Shown: positions 9,421 through 21,696 of the stretch, one piece after another
How positions within the stretch are numbered: the first letter of the stretch is position 1
Layout: each line of letters starts with the position of its first letter
Assembly (NCBI GenBank): GCA_022560025.1
Contig: JAFISE010000101.1
Span: 1 to 64,000 of the forward strand
DNA: 64,000 nucleotides
Direction of reading: 5' to 3'
Source: Stagonosporopsis chrysanthemi
Lineage: Eukaryota > Ascomycota > Dothideomycetes > Pleosporales > Didymellaceae
The notes under the pieces: generated by a model
The model's database searches: none
The model's input: only the letters and a program-made list of their open reading frames with translations
Told to the model about the DNA's origin: nothing
Made by a program: the position numbers and the translations under genes

Positions 9421-12074
9421 AAGATATCTGCTCAGTGTGACAACTCGATTGGTGTGTCAAGATTAAAGCAACAGGTGGTCTACAGTGAACTAGCAGCTGG
9501 CAAAAGTGAAGGCACACGCATGTGCCTTGTGTGAGTCACTACGTCACTGCAACGGACTGACCCGTTCGAGCGAATTAGGATGGAGAGAAGTGGAAGAACA
9601 AAGGCTATAAATGTGTAACGTCACGGGTCCAAGCTCAGACGTGTCCGCACATTTCAGTAAGCTTTTTACAGCTGGCCGGTGGGTTCGAACTATATCGGGC
9701 GGGTGTATTTGGCGCATTGTTGCGAAGTGAAATATCTCTCAGCAGATTGGAATTGATAAAAAATTCATCTTTTCTTGTTTTGTGGTTCAATCACTATGGT
9801 GCTGTGGGCTGGTTGCACTCGTTGTACTTACAAGACTGGGTGGGCCACAGATGTCGCGTCCTTCCCGTGTCCTGTCGTTGGCGCTTACGACCTGCAGAAA
9901 TGAGTACATTCCGGTCTAGACAGCATTCAGAGAGCACCAGATGTATGTTCCGCATGTTTCTCTTTCTTGATAGCATTGATGTGCCCGCGCTGTCCTGGCT
10001 GCTGTGTGACAATGAATCATTCGGTCTAGTCATGGCGGCAGTAATACTGGTCAGACAGGCAGGAGCGACGGAATGAAGCCTGTGGATAAGCAGGGCTTGA
10101 AATAAGGCCGGCAAGAATCAGATGATTTCGCAGTTGCGAGGTGGCAGCTGCGGTTTTTCGCCTGGGCAGTGACTTGCATCGTCCTGTTCCTCAGACAACA
10201 CTGAGTCAAGTCAACATAGTAAGATACATAATGACTCGCGAGATTTAGACACGTCTGAAGAGCAGTATCTCTGCTCTCTTGCGCAGCGCTACCTCAGCCA
10301 TTCCGCGAGCGAAGGATCTGACATTCTGGACCTCGATCCTACGAATCCATCTTTCCTGACGCCTGCGAAACCTCGCTTAGAAATTGCAAATCAATCCGAC
10401 GTCGTATCTGACATCGCCAAGGTCGCATAAGTGCCATGGTTCGCGGTCTAAGATCGTGGAGTTCTAGGCAGCGATAGGATAAGACTTGGTCGATGCCGTG
10501 AGTAATCTGGCAATTTCGTCTGATTGAGGTGCATCCGCGGAGTGGATTTAAGCGGTCAGTGTTTCTCGCGCCTCCATGGACATGGACACTTCATAGCGAT
10601 GGATGCAGATATTGAAACAAGGTGGAGACAAAGGGAACATGTGCAGAAGGACCGATTGTGGCGCCGATGTGGGACTCAACAGTGAGTGGATACACAATGC
10701 AGATGTCGTGTATCCGCGCTGGCGCAGCTACTGCACATCTGCTCTTCAAGACACCCGGCATGAACAGTGATGAATCACGATGTGCAGCTGGTGCCAAGAC
10801 TCGCCAGCAACTGCAGGACTCTGTCCCTGGCTGGTGCCAGCCAGCAATGCTTCTTGTCGTCCGTGCAAATGTGCAATGTTGGTTGTTTCCTTCTTGCTTA
10901 CTGGGCCACTACTCGCAACGCACCAGATCGACTGTTGATCCAACGCTGACCTGGAGGCTCCGCGGGCTCTAACCATAAATCGACAGCGAACTCCTAGTGA
11001 CATTCCCGCAGCAAGTTCTGGCTGCACGCACAGTCCTGGATGAGAAGCTTTTGGAATTTGCATTAAAACTGATACGATTTGGCGATTTGACCACCAATAT
11101 TTGTGCATCGTTGTCGGCTGTCAGGCGGTTCTAGGAGTACAAGGGCATGCTAGCTTATCGAGCTGTATACCTTGCATACATTCTGTATGGAAGGAGAGAT
11201 GATCGAGAGCTTCGTGGCCTCCGTGAGCGAACAGTGAAGCGGAAGAATCTACCACGGTCACTAGCAAGCATTAACTGGCCGGCTGTCAACTGTCGGAACG
11301 ATGCATTCCCGGTCCGAAAGACCCGTGTGCGGAGAGAAGTGGGAGGCGTGGCTCACATGTTCGATGTAGCTTCGGTCATTCCTGAAATGTGCAAATTGAG
11401 GCAGGAGCAGAGGTGCGAAATCAACCTTCAAAATACTAGCGGCAGTGGTACGAAGAAATCTCAATATTGTATGGTTGGACAGCCGCCGGAAAAGATTCCA
11501 AAGGATTGATAGTACTGATTGGTTGACGGGCATGTTGACCGGAGAGATGAGTGTGACAAGGGATGGCTTAGGCCTTACCTGCATTGTCGGTGGCAAATTA
11601 AATCAACATGAATGAAGACGCAACCAGAACAGATGGAGTGAAACGAACGCATGTCAAGAAAAGGTGATGGCGGAGAAGACATAGTTGTGGAAACCGTGCG
11701 ATTACTATTACTTGTTACGCATGCGAGGCCCCAAATTACTTCCCAACGCCAGTATAGTACAGCGCGTGAGAGAGAAAAGTCATGGTAGTCTTCCTCGAAG
11801 CCAGAAACTACTAGCGCAACAGTGGGCGATGTTGTGTGTTCATCGAACCAGTGACTCTTCACGTCTGGTCAAGCCTCGTACCAGCCGAGGAGCAAACGTA
11901 TGAGACGTAGCTTGCCTGGCAGTTCAGCGTGTGTCCAAGCCACATAAGAACGTCCAGAGTTATGGCGCGCAGATGTTCAACAGGCTGCCAGCTGACCGTC
12001 GTGTGTAGAGACAGAGAATCTATGCAACACTGAACACAAGCTGTGCGAGAGTCAAGGGATCAGTATGCACATAG

Positions 12075-14126
12075 TTAGAATGGCCTCATCTGAGGCATCA
12101 TTTGCCCGCCAAGCTGGGCAGGTGGCATCGGAGGACCCAAGCGGTGAAACATTTGAATCAAACGCTCGCCTACGCTAGGCTCGAGTTCAGTACCGTCCCT
12201 TGCGATCTTGACTTCGCGATTTGCGTTCCAGGGATTGCGTAGGCCGCGAGTGCGATAGAAGGGGAGGCGATTTGCGGAGAGCCACTCCACCTTGAAAGGC
12301 TTGCCCCAGCTTTGTGCGACGACTGGTGACTCGCTGTCAACCTGAGATTCGACCTTTTCGGTCACCTCTTCCTCGCCCTCCGACTCTGAGAGCTCGGCTT
12401 CCCAGAAGATTGTGCCTCGTGCTGAATCGTCTATGATTCTCCCTCTTGGTGCCCACTCCGTTGCTGATGTTCGAATCGACTTGGGCACATCTGGTGCGTC
12501 CACGATGTTCTCGGGCTTCGGTGCCGAGCCCATAAATACTGACCCATCTTCAAGGATGGGTGATGTCATCCGAGCGTAGCCAAAGTATTCTCCGGACTTA
12601 TTGGCCGAGAAGATCAAATAAACGTTTTCCGCCGACTGGAGAAAAAGTTAGTCGCGCTCAGTGGGGGCCTTGTTGAACCCAAACATACCTGATAGGCTTT
12701 GTTCAATACGTCTTCGTTGTGCGATTGAGTGGCCCAGATACCATTTCGCATACTGAGCTCAAGATCCTGCAAAGTCAGGCTCTTGACAATGAAGTATTTG
12801 TTAGCGGCTATGGCAAGGCTATCGTCGCCGATTTGATGTGCCGGTGATTCGGTAGCCTCATCCTGCAAGCCGTCTGTGGCTTCACCATCCTGCTTGGATG
12901 ACGTTGTTGGGGATACACTGGTCTGCAGAGTGGCAACCATAGCTGAGGGAGCTGTGGGTATTCCCGATGTAGGTGCGGAGCTCCGGCGCAGTCGACAGAC
13001 CAAGCGCACTCCGTTGAAGCGTGAGTCGTGGAACCTATGCATTGCAGCAGTGCATGATTCTTCTGTCCGATAGTTGACGAAGGCACAGTTGCTCTTGGAT
13101 ATCAAGAACAGGCTCTCGATATCTTTGGTAGCTTCACGAGAGAAGTGATCTTTAAGCGATACCACTGTCGTGCCGGGTGGCAAATTTCCCACCCAGAGCG
13201 CATGACCTGATTGCTTTGGTTTTCGAGGCGGGCCGCGCGGGATAGAGCTCACAGACGCAGATCGGGGCATTCCTTTGCATGTCAGTCTGGTTGTACGAGG
13301 ACGTGCAGTCGGAGCACATACCTGTTCCTTGGTAGAAAGGCGCAACAAACATAGTAGGATCGCCTTGCGTCATTCGTGCGCCTGTGAAGGTACCGTCATG
13401 AGACAGAACTTCCATGTTCTGTCCAGGGACACCAAGAGGAGCTGTCACCAAGCTGGGTCTCCTGCCGAATCCCGTTTGAGCCTGTGCGCCTTGCGCTGGA
13501 TAACTTACTGGGTATTGTCCATGAGCTCCGTACGGTGCCGGATAGTACATGTATTGGGAGGGCTGCGGGTATTGCTGGTAGGGGTTTTGCATTGGAGCGA
13601 CGCCTTGAGGGCGCGGCTGGTTTGGGTTGTACTGAGGATACATCCCGCCCTGTGTGTTTTGGGACTGCATGTAGCCTTGCTGATAAGGACTCGCACCGTA
13701 ATTTGTGCCGTAGGAAGGATGCAGTGGCATACCGTTTGAGGCATGTGCGGTCATCTGTAAGCTCTGTCCGAGTTGATAAACTAGAGCTGATGTTGATGCG
13801 CCAGACAGTGAGCGGGGAACAGATTGCAAGGCCTGGTGCTGCGCGTCAGAGTTGTGATCTGGCAATGCGCCAGCCATTGCACCCATTTTGAATACGGCGG
13901 AATCGTGTTGCGTGGCATAATAAGGTGTCGATTGTGGCGGGGAGCGGTGATCAGGTCGATGCTGTCCCTGGGAAATAGAGCTCAGTTGAGAGTGAAATGG
14001 CGTGTTGATGTCTTGTGCATGGTAAGGCGACGAGGGTGGCAGCTGCGTATATTGGTCTTCACGCGGCAACCCAGCTGCGGTGGGACCCGTGGTCTGAGCC
14101 CGTGAATCGGGAGGTAAATCGCCCAT
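12075..14126 (-). CDS. RRM plus YTH-domain RNA-binding protein (m6A-reader-like)
   Basis: YTH domains bind N6-methyladenosine in RNA. Three exons (14126-13322, 13272-12689, 12635-12075; introns of 49 and 53 nt, the second with CTAAC) give 649 aa. The first 265 residues are low-complexity, rich in Gln, Pro, Tyr and Ser (QNPYQQYPQPSQYMYYPAP). An RRM follows at about 290-365 (HALWVGNLPPGTTVVSLKDHF, then NCAFVNYRTEE). The YTH domain starts at about 427 (KYFIVKSLTLQDLELSMRNGIWATQSHNEDVLNKAYQ, spliced to SAENVYLIFSANKSGEYFGYARM). A long insert separates this from the C-terminal YTH part (FKVEWLSANRLPFYRTRGLRNPWNANREVKIARDGTELEP). The aromatic residue of GIWATQ and the W in VEWL fit the methyl-A cage. 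I chose the ATG at 14126. In-frame ATGs at 14183 and upstream are possible. Confidence 0.87.
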
Positions 14127-17045
14127 CTGTCCTTCGATGATAAGTGGAAGCGCAAACCACTGCTGAACCCATACGAAAGACATATCAGCCCATATTCCAC
14201 GTGCAAAACGAGTGACTAGAGAACGACTGTTCGGGGAGAGCAAGACAGCTTCCACCGGGATAATGCCGCAATACACAACGTACCTAAATCTAAGCCTGGA
14301 AATCCCAGCTGAAAAGATGTGGCAAGCCGGGTGAGCTTGTAACCGAGTGATTGAGGCTTCGCAATGCTGGTACCCGAGTATACCAATAAGGGTATGAAGC
14401 AGAGGAGGATCGTGTGTAAAAAAAGAAGCTTGGAGTTAATAAGACCGAACGACAATCAACTAACGGCTGTGGTCGATGACCCACTCAAGAGAGTACTCGC
14501 TTGCAGCGGAACGGGATGACGATCAAAATTGTACGGCCACTCATACGACAGAGTCGGTCGCTCTGAAGCCCTACAAGGTTGTTAGTACAACGGCAGTGGC
14601 TGGAAGAAGAAGAGGCCTGACGAGTACGTGGAGACTGGCAATTAGAACATGAACTAAGCGAGGGGTTTCGAAGGAGTCCTCACTGGCCTGACCTAGAATT
14701 ACCGGGAACGCCGCGTGAGAATGTGCAGCTCCTCTGCTTCAATTGCCTCCGAGCCCCGTTAAACCATGCAAGCTGATTGGACACCAGGCTGCAGATTGTG
14801 GCTTCTGGAATGGCTGGTGTGATGACGGGATGAGAACCGGCGCTCTGGAGGCGAAATGATCGACTAGATCATGTGTGAAAGACCGGCAATTGGGTGCCAC
14901 GAAACGATTACAAGGCAAAGGAGGCGATGTGTAAGAAGATATGCCAGAATGTGGCGAGTGAAACCATTTCTAGACTGTCAATGGGCCGGTGGCGCTGGCT
15001 GTCGAAGTCTTGTGGTGAAGCTTAGCGGACCCTCTCTCTACCCTGACATTCTGAGAGACGGGGAGGCTAAGACTATGACACAAGTGACGGCAAAGCACCT
15101 CAGGTTACGACGCGGAGGCCCTAGACCAACCGTGAAATTCGTCCAGTGCCGACGGTGGGGAACTGAGCGACAAGGGAGAACAAACGTGCCTTACAAATTT
15201 GCTACAAAGCTCTGGCCAAAGTGCTTTGGGTTAGGCAGAGGTCATGAAGTAATTCATGGGCACACTATCCGCCCGAACGAGTCCAAACATGACAGGGGCT
15301 GCGAGCCAATAAGGCAGGCTAATATCTGCCAGGAAACGTTCGGACTCAACGGACAGGGGAGCAGCCGTCGGCGCCGCGTGGCCGTATCAGATCAAACTAA
15401 CCTGATCGAAGCGCGAGCGAGCATTTGCCATGTAGGAAAGCCAGGGACAACAACCTGGCTCGGAATCCGTCTCTGTATAATCCAGCCTCTCTGTGACATG
15501 ATGGGGGGCCTGCAGCGGCTCTGCATAGCAGGCTGACAGAAGCGCGGCAGAGTGCAGTATGCGTCTGGGACCAAACCTGCCGGCCAGCGCCACACCTTGG
15601 AACGGCGCGCCAGACTGAACCTGTTGCTAGCGGACCAGACACTAGGCTAGAGACCATGAACGCCGCACGAAACGGCTGTAAGAAAGACGTCCGGCGCCAG
15701 CCCACGACTCACCAGCTCGGCAGCGGCTCGGCGGCTGTTGAGAGTAGTTGTTGATCCTGACAATTGCAACGACGGATACAAGTCCACCAATGAAGGCGCA
15801 TAGTGTCCGCTTCGCCACCCTCGGTGACACCGCATCGGTGAGGCCCTTTGGCAGTTACACCTGCCATGCCTGTCGGGATCGACAGTAGCGCAGAGCACAG
15901 CCGCGAACCTGCAGTGCGGAGATCAGTGACAAGGGAGAGCAGCGTTAGCAGCGGAGCCGCTGGCCTCAGATGATCTTGCGGTTCTCAAGATTGCCAGAAG
16001 AGCCAGCAGTCATACTGCATTTTAGTTTCTTGTAGCGTGGCCTCTCGCATACAGTCGCCATTGGAATGGGGTGGAGTAAGGCATCGTGAATTGCATGCAC
16101 CAATTACCATCTCCACGATGCGCAAATTGAAGTTTCTCGATCACTCTTGACATGGGAATGAGCTTTGACGCTGACGTAAGTGGCGCAAAGCTAATCTCAG
16201 GGTCTTCTCTGACGACCTTGCTCGCTGGAGCGCACCTACGAGAGTATCGGCGCCAGACTTTTGTGCACAGAAATAGAGAACACCGATCCCAACTGCTTTG
16301 GTCCGTCATGCCCCCCGACTCGCTGGATTTGCGGCGGAGCCAATAGCCTACATAAAAAAGATTTGTGAGCATGCATTCGCAGCGAGCCGAACGCGAAGCT
16401 TGATCGGGTCACGCCTGTGGCGAACGGTTGAAGTGAATGTGGCTGTGTTGTAGATCCTTTCCTGAGGACTGTTCGAGGCCGACAACAATGGCGCACCACA
16501 GCGAGTAGACGTTGCCGCACCCCTGGCGATCGGGCATTTATTACTCCACACTCTGGCTCAGCCTGGACTTGAATTTGGACCCTGAGCAGGCCAGCTTTAG
16601 TAACGTGCATGTCCGCGGATAGACGACCCTCCGTAGTCGTCTGACCGAACGTCCTTCACGCACAAAATGCCAGAGACGCCTGACTTCATGTGCCTGCCTG
16701 TATGCCTCGGTCGTTCCAAGCGAGCTTGCAGAGAAGCTGGTGCAACTTCCCATCGAGGTCTTGAAATATCTAGAGTTACGCGACGTCAGTCATTTCATAC
16801 CGCACGAATGCCCCTTGTCGCAATTCTTGCACCACCGTGCATGCAAGTGGGCCTTACTACAACCATGACGAGTCGAGGGCTTGGTCATGCCACCGTGCGG
16901 CCGTTACATACGCCCGTCTGCGAGTTTAACGGGCCTAATTGACTTCACTCATTGGCTATGCCAAGACAAACGGATGCTTGCCTTGCGCGCGATCCACAAA
17001 AGGGCCGACCTCTGCAGCTAACCATGCTGTGTTATGGATTTGATT
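14127..17045. other. 2.9-kb gene-poor interval
   Basis: This is the space upstream of the YTH-protein gene and downstream of the BEM46-like gene. Open frames of up to 221 codons here (for example 14871-15536, plus) show Arg/Cys-rich, domain-free composition typical of chance. A short F-box-like stretch is noted at 16712-16866. No tRNA or repeat array was found. Confidence 0.45.
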
Positions 17046-18099
17046 TTACACTGTAGCGAAGCTGCCCAAGAAATCGTCTATGTATTGGAAGTACCCTGCC
17101 TCTGCAACTGTGTCGTTATGGGTTCCGTTGGGAAGCTCCCGCCACACCTTGGGGGCCTTGCATATTTTGTACAGGCGTGCCATATGGGATGCACTATCGC
17201 AACACATTAGTACTCAGGTTCACAATATGACATGCGTGCAGTATAAAGTTAGGGGGACTTACGGAACGATCTCGTCTTTCAAGCCGCTCAGAAACAGGAA
17301 CGGTATCTTCGTGATTGTTGGCAGTGTTTCTTCGCTGGGCCAGATTTGATGACATAGCGGCGCAAGGAATCGAGCGGGAGGAAATGCACTGCGAACAGTT
17401 GGCGATCAGTCATCTTCACATCAGGAGTCATCCACTTACGACGGAATCAATTTTCGGATGGAGGTAAACGTGTTCTCCAAAACGACACCGGCAATGTCGC
17501 CTTGCTTTTGATTGCGGGAGGCAAGTCCAATGGCTACAGCACCTCCAATGCTCTGTCCATAGATGACTATACGCGTACCTCGAAGTTCGGTTCTGTTGCG
17601 AATGTAGTCCAGGCCGGTCTGAGCATCGATCATAAGACCTTTTTCGTTCGGATTGCCTGACGACAAGCCATAGCCACGGTATTGAAGCATAAGTACGTTA
17701 CATCGAAGTTCGTTGGTCAGTATCTTAGCGATTGGGAGTCGGTAGCCTATATTGCCGGCGTTGCCGTGGAACATGAGAATTGTCACGTTGCGGGCATGCT
17801 GCCTGTTTGGCCGAATGTAGAAAGCGCTGAGGGACTCGCCATCAGGTGTAGGGATGAACAACTCTTCAAAGTCAGTCAGGCCGAACTGAGAAGGACGTGG
17901 AACATTCGTTCGCGCATCAGGTGGAAATGCTCTCGGGTAGATAAGCTCGCTGGCTAGATTAGCAGGATCTGGTGTTGTCATGCAGTGAGACATACTTCTG
18001 TTTGAAGTATAGGAGACCACTACAAAGCGCTGCAATTCCGGAAGAGGCAAGCAGTGGTATCCGCAAGTACGACATGAATGTGTCCAGTGCGGAGCCCAT
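17046..18099 (-). CDS. BEM46/ABHD13-like alpha/beta hydrolase
   Basis: Serine hydrolase of the BEM46 family, usually anchored in the ER or plasma membrane by an N-terminal hydrophobic segment. Four exons (18099-17996, 17949-17440, 17388-17263, 17193-17046; introns of 46, 51 and 69 nt) give 295 aa, the usual length. The first exon encodes the membrane anchor (LLASSGIAALCSGLLYF). The conserved NELIYPRAFPPDARTNVPRP block spans the first splice junction. Catalytic features are the oxyanion loop FHGNAGNIG, the nucleophile elbow GQSIGG and the distal His in NGTHNDT. The acid is likely Asp in LKDEIVPAS. Fungal homologues act in polarity and cell-type switching, but the substrate is unknown. It is transcribed divergently from the proteasome gene, 415 bp apart. 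Confidence 0.9.
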
Positions 18100-18514
18100 G
18101 ATGAAGACACAATCTGGGGAATTTGCTGGTGGGGTATATCGTGGTCCGTGAGACAGATGGAAGTAGTCGCAGCCTTGGGGCGAACAGCCGGCGTGAAGAT
18201 TGCTCTATTCCTGTTCCTCCATGGGATGATATAGTGTCCGGTAGCAAACTAGCCTCGTCCACTGATGTGTACTTCCCGCGCAAACACACGCAGGATCGTA
18301 AGGGGTCATGTCGTTTACGCGGTACGGCAGGCCAGAGGGCCCCACTTCGCAAGCGCGACCAAACGCCAAGCCCCAGGCTGTAGCTGTTGCGCGTGTTCTA
18401 TCATCACTTCCACGCCGATAACCTTACAGCTTGCCCATCGCCCACACCACTATCGCAAGAAACCGTTTTAACGCAGCTCTCAATCCAGATCCGCAACCAG
18501 CTCCAGCCGCAACG
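18100..18514. promoter_or_regulatory. Shared divergent promoter, BEM46-like / PRE3
   Basis: A 415-bp gap separates two start codons pointing away from each other. It must hold both promoters and 5' UTRs. I see no proteasome-specific upstream element that I can name with confidence. Confidence 0.5.
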
Positions 18515-19402
18515 ATGATGTCCACCGGGATGCTAGGAGAGGGTATGTGGCTTTGCCCCATCTCGCATGCTTGCTTCTCACACGTTCTGCTTAGATGGCA
18601 TTCATGTCGATATGAACCACTTGAAGAAGGGTGAAGTCAAGTAAGGATCAGTCCTCGGAGCTCCTGCAAGCATTGCTGACGAACCACAATAGCCTGGGTA
18701 CCTCTATGTCCGTTGACAACGCCCCCGCTCTCGCACCTCGACTGACCGAACAAACAGCATGGCGATCAACTTCAAGGACGGCGTGATATTAGCAGCGGAC
18801 AGCCGAACGACAACCGGCGCTTACATTGCGAACCGAGTCACCGACAAGCTCACACAAGTCCATGACACCATCTGGTGTTGCAGATCAGGCTCAGCGGCGG
18901 ATACACAGGCTGTCGCTGACATCGTACACTACCATCTTGGCATGTACGGCATCACCAACGATGAACCTCCGACGACACAGACTGCGGCGGCCATCTTCCA
19001 GGAGCTCTGCTATTCGAACAAAGACTCCCTCTCGTGAGTGCTGCTGCAATTGTCATTGAAACATGGCTGATACTTCTTAGGGCCGGCTTGATCATTGCTG
19101 GATGGGACCAGAAGCACGGCGGTCAGGTGTACTCGATCCCACTGGGAGGGTCTCTGCACAAGCAATCGTACGCGATCGGGGGATCAGGATCCACCTACAT
19201 TTACGGCTACTGTGATGCAAACTGGAGGGAGCAAATGACAGAAGAGGAGGGTATCAAGTTCGTCAAGGGCGCGCTCTCTGAGGCCATCAAGTGGGACGGG
19301 AGCTCTGGTGGTGTTATCCGCATGGTCGTGCTCACAGGCGCCGGCGCACAGCGACACCTGTATCTTCCAGACCAGAACTACGACGGCCCGGGCAGGCAGT
19401 AA
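18515..19402 (+). CDS. PRE3: 20S proteasome subunit beta-1 (caspase-like active site)
   Basis: Catalytic beta-1 subunit of the 20S core, cleaving after acidic residues. Five exons (18515-18542, 18595-18640, 18693-18707, 18758-19033, 19081-19402) give a 228-aa precursor. Propeptide removal at LG/TS would expose Thr28 as the N-terminal nucleophile. Family blocks are TSIMAINFKDGVILAADSRTT, KLTQVHDTIWCCRSGSAADTQA, AGLIIAGWDQKHGGQVYSIPLGG, GSGSTYIYGYCD and AIKWDGSSGGVIRMVVLT. The Lys, Asp and Ser residues that assist the Thr are present. The third exon is only 15 nt and carries the catalytic Thr codon. The intron after it has an off-consensus donor (GTCCGT) but a good CTGAC branch. Only this splice restores the family sequence NLGTSIMA. 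Confidence 0.95.
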
Positions 19403-20275
19403 ATCGCCGGATGTAGAGAGCGAAGAAGCGTCCAAGACAAGAGACATAGACCTGCAGCTCTGAGCGAGGCATGAATGACCATCACGATGAAATGAAGCAT
19501 TGTTCCGGCCTCGTGACTATTGACAAGCCGAGGAGAATTGGTGGGGAGTTTGCAATCAACTGTGCAAGTAGGATGTTCAAGCATACTTGGCTCCCTTTGG
19601 CACGTACTGTGTACTGCATCTTGATGTTGCGAACACGGCCCTGGTGCAGAAAGAATGTCGGCCCAATGACAGCTTAGCTTTTTGCGCAGCTCTCGACCAA
19701 CTAAACATTCACGTGGGACACCGGGCAATCGAGAGGTTGATGCTCATGGCATTGGATGCAGATAGTGTGGGCCAACATGTAGTAATAACGGTTCCTCAAT
19801 GGTCGATTTGCTTGGCCCGCTCGCGGCTCTCGTAAGGTCCAGGGTCTTGCTCTTGGGCGCCAGCAACTGCAGCCGTATGACGGAACGAGCAGCCAGCCCG
19901 AATTACTGCATTGCCTAGTGCCCGTGCCCGCGCCTGAGACCTCAACACCGCCGACTGACGCTATAGCCCACGATCCCCTTCACCCCACCACAGACGCGTT
20001 GCCGTCCAATTTGGTTTGTCCACGGCAAGAAAGCACTGGGCATGTCCATCCTCGATTGCCCTTGAACTCTTGCGCTCCACTGTCTGCGCCGGCTGGCTCT
20101 GCGACGATAAGAGCTTGTTTGCGCCGATCGAACTCGACGCCGCGCTGCCTCCCCTCACCTAGCGCACGCTCAACACACGCTCCTTCTCGAAGCAAGACGG
20201 TGCTGGCATCGCGCCTTCCCCGCCGCCCCCACACTCAGTAATACTCCCAGCATCAGTCGGCTTGCGACCCGCGGC
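19403..20275. other. Intergenic, PRE3 to PHO80-like cyclin
   Basis: About 870 bp with no supported gene. The part from about 19900 is C-rich and probably a long 5' leader of the cyclin gene. Confidence 0.45.
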
Positions 20276-21696
20276 ATGGGATCGATAGTAGTGAGCGACT
20301 TCGGTGGGAACCACTTTCACAACCCTATATTTGGTGGCAGCGGTGGACATCAGCAGGCACAAGACTCACCTTCCACACACTCTGCACGGCCATCGTCCGC
20401 AGCAAACGTGCCGCCTCGAGCCGTGACCGACGTTCCAATGGCCGATGCGGGAGCCCCGCCATCCATCTCAACACCAGCTCAGCGATCGCAGCACGATACC
20501 GCAGCAGCCAGCCCGCACGCTGCCACCCAGCAGCTGGCGCCTCCTGCTAGCCCCCGGTTCCGACCGCAATCGCAGCAACACACCCCGTCTGCACTGCAGA
20601 CTCGAACCGTACCTTCGTCTGGGTCAACGCCTGCCCAAGCCTCACCAGCAGCACCGCAGCGCTCGCCCACCGAACCAAATGCAGCTTCGCCGCGCAAGAT
20701 CAAGGTTACTAGCTTGGCTCATATCCAGAGTTTCGCGGTCGACGAGTCCAGTCCGTTCTCCCAGACGCGCTCGCTGTCGCGGCGTCAACGGCGAGACCCT
20801 GCAGATGTCGGGCCACAGTACGAGATCAGCGATATGCCTGTTTCAGATATCATCGAGATGGTTGCCGGGCTGCTGACCAAAATCACCACAACCAACGATC
20901 GGCAACACGACCACTTGCACCGTCAGATACCGCCTGTGGACGGGACGTCTGGACTGAGCCAACAGACTACCAGTGTACTGGCTTTTCACGGCAAAAACGT
21001 ACCAAGCATATCAATCTTGAGCTACCTAAGCCGTATACACAAATACTGCCCTACGACCTACGAGGTATTTCTAAGTCTGCTGGTGTACTTTGACAGGATG
21101 ACTGAGAGGGTGAACGCCGGGCCTATGCTTAGTCTTCGTCAGGCCAATCAACAGTCGTTGGAACGTTCTGAGGCAGCTGCAACTACAGCCTCAGCAAACA
21201 CTGCTGCGGGTCAGACTCCCTCAGACACCTCACAGGCGCAGGCTGCAACACCCCCGCCATCTGGATCCTTGGGCAGGCCACAAGAGCGACTGACCCAAAC
21301 ATCCCAGCCGCCGTCACCGCCTCAGCAAGATCTAGACCCTAACGGCTACAATCTCTCACACTTCTTTGTCGTGGACAGCTTCAACATCCACCGACTGGTC
21401 ATTGCTGGCGTCACCTGCGCAAGCAAATTCTTCTCCGACGTTTTCTATACCAATTCTAGATATGCAAAGGTATATTGAATGCACCCAATTATGTTTGATA
21501 CGTAGCTCACATGTGCTAGGTTGGTGGCCTCCCGCTGGTGGAGCTCAACCATTTGGAATTGCAGTTCCTACTGCTCAACGACTTCCGCCTGGCTGTGCCT
21601 CTTGAAGAGATGGAAGCTTACGGGACTATGCTGGTGGAGTTCTACGCACGAGAGGTAGTCGAACAGCATGAGAGGCAGAACGGAGCTAGTCAGTAA
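20276..21696 (+). CDS. PHO80-like cyclin (CDK partner)
   Basis: Pho80-type cyclins partner Pho85-like kinases in phosphate sensing and morphogenesis. Exons 20276-21469 and 21520-21696 (50-nt intron, CTAG acceptor) give 456 aa. The first 165 residues are Ser/Pro/Gln/Ala-rich and disordered. The cyclin box starts at about 180 (YEISDMPVSDIIEMVAGLL) and includes ILSYLSRIHKYCPTTYEVFLSLLVYFDRM. It is then interrupted by an insert of roughly 75 residues rich in Ala, Gln, Pro and Thr. It resumes at SHFFVVDSFNIHRLVIAGVTCASKFFSDVFYTNSRYAKVGGL and ends with NHLELQFLLLNDFRLAVPLEEME. The insert splits the box between helices and is read through without an intron. The specific paralogue within the PCL/PHO80 group cannot be decided. 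Confidence 0.88.

Larger units (their letters stand above)
8460..12074. other. 3.6-kb gene-poor interval
   Basis: Between velB and the convergent YTH-protein gene I find no open frame with recognisable domains or plausible splice chains. The interval has two poly-C tracts and otherwise looks like ordinary unique sequence. It may hold UTRs, non-coding transcripts or an old degraded repeat, which cannot be told from sequence alone. Confidence 0.5.

Noticed and set aside
9660..9690. GGTTCGAA box resembling a tRNA T-loop
   Set aside because: No matching acceptor, D-arm or anticodon arm can be folded around it.
14871..15536. 221-codon plus-strand frame in a gene-poor interval
   Set aside because: Arg/Cys/Trp-rich with no recognisable domain or supporting splice structure; judged chance.
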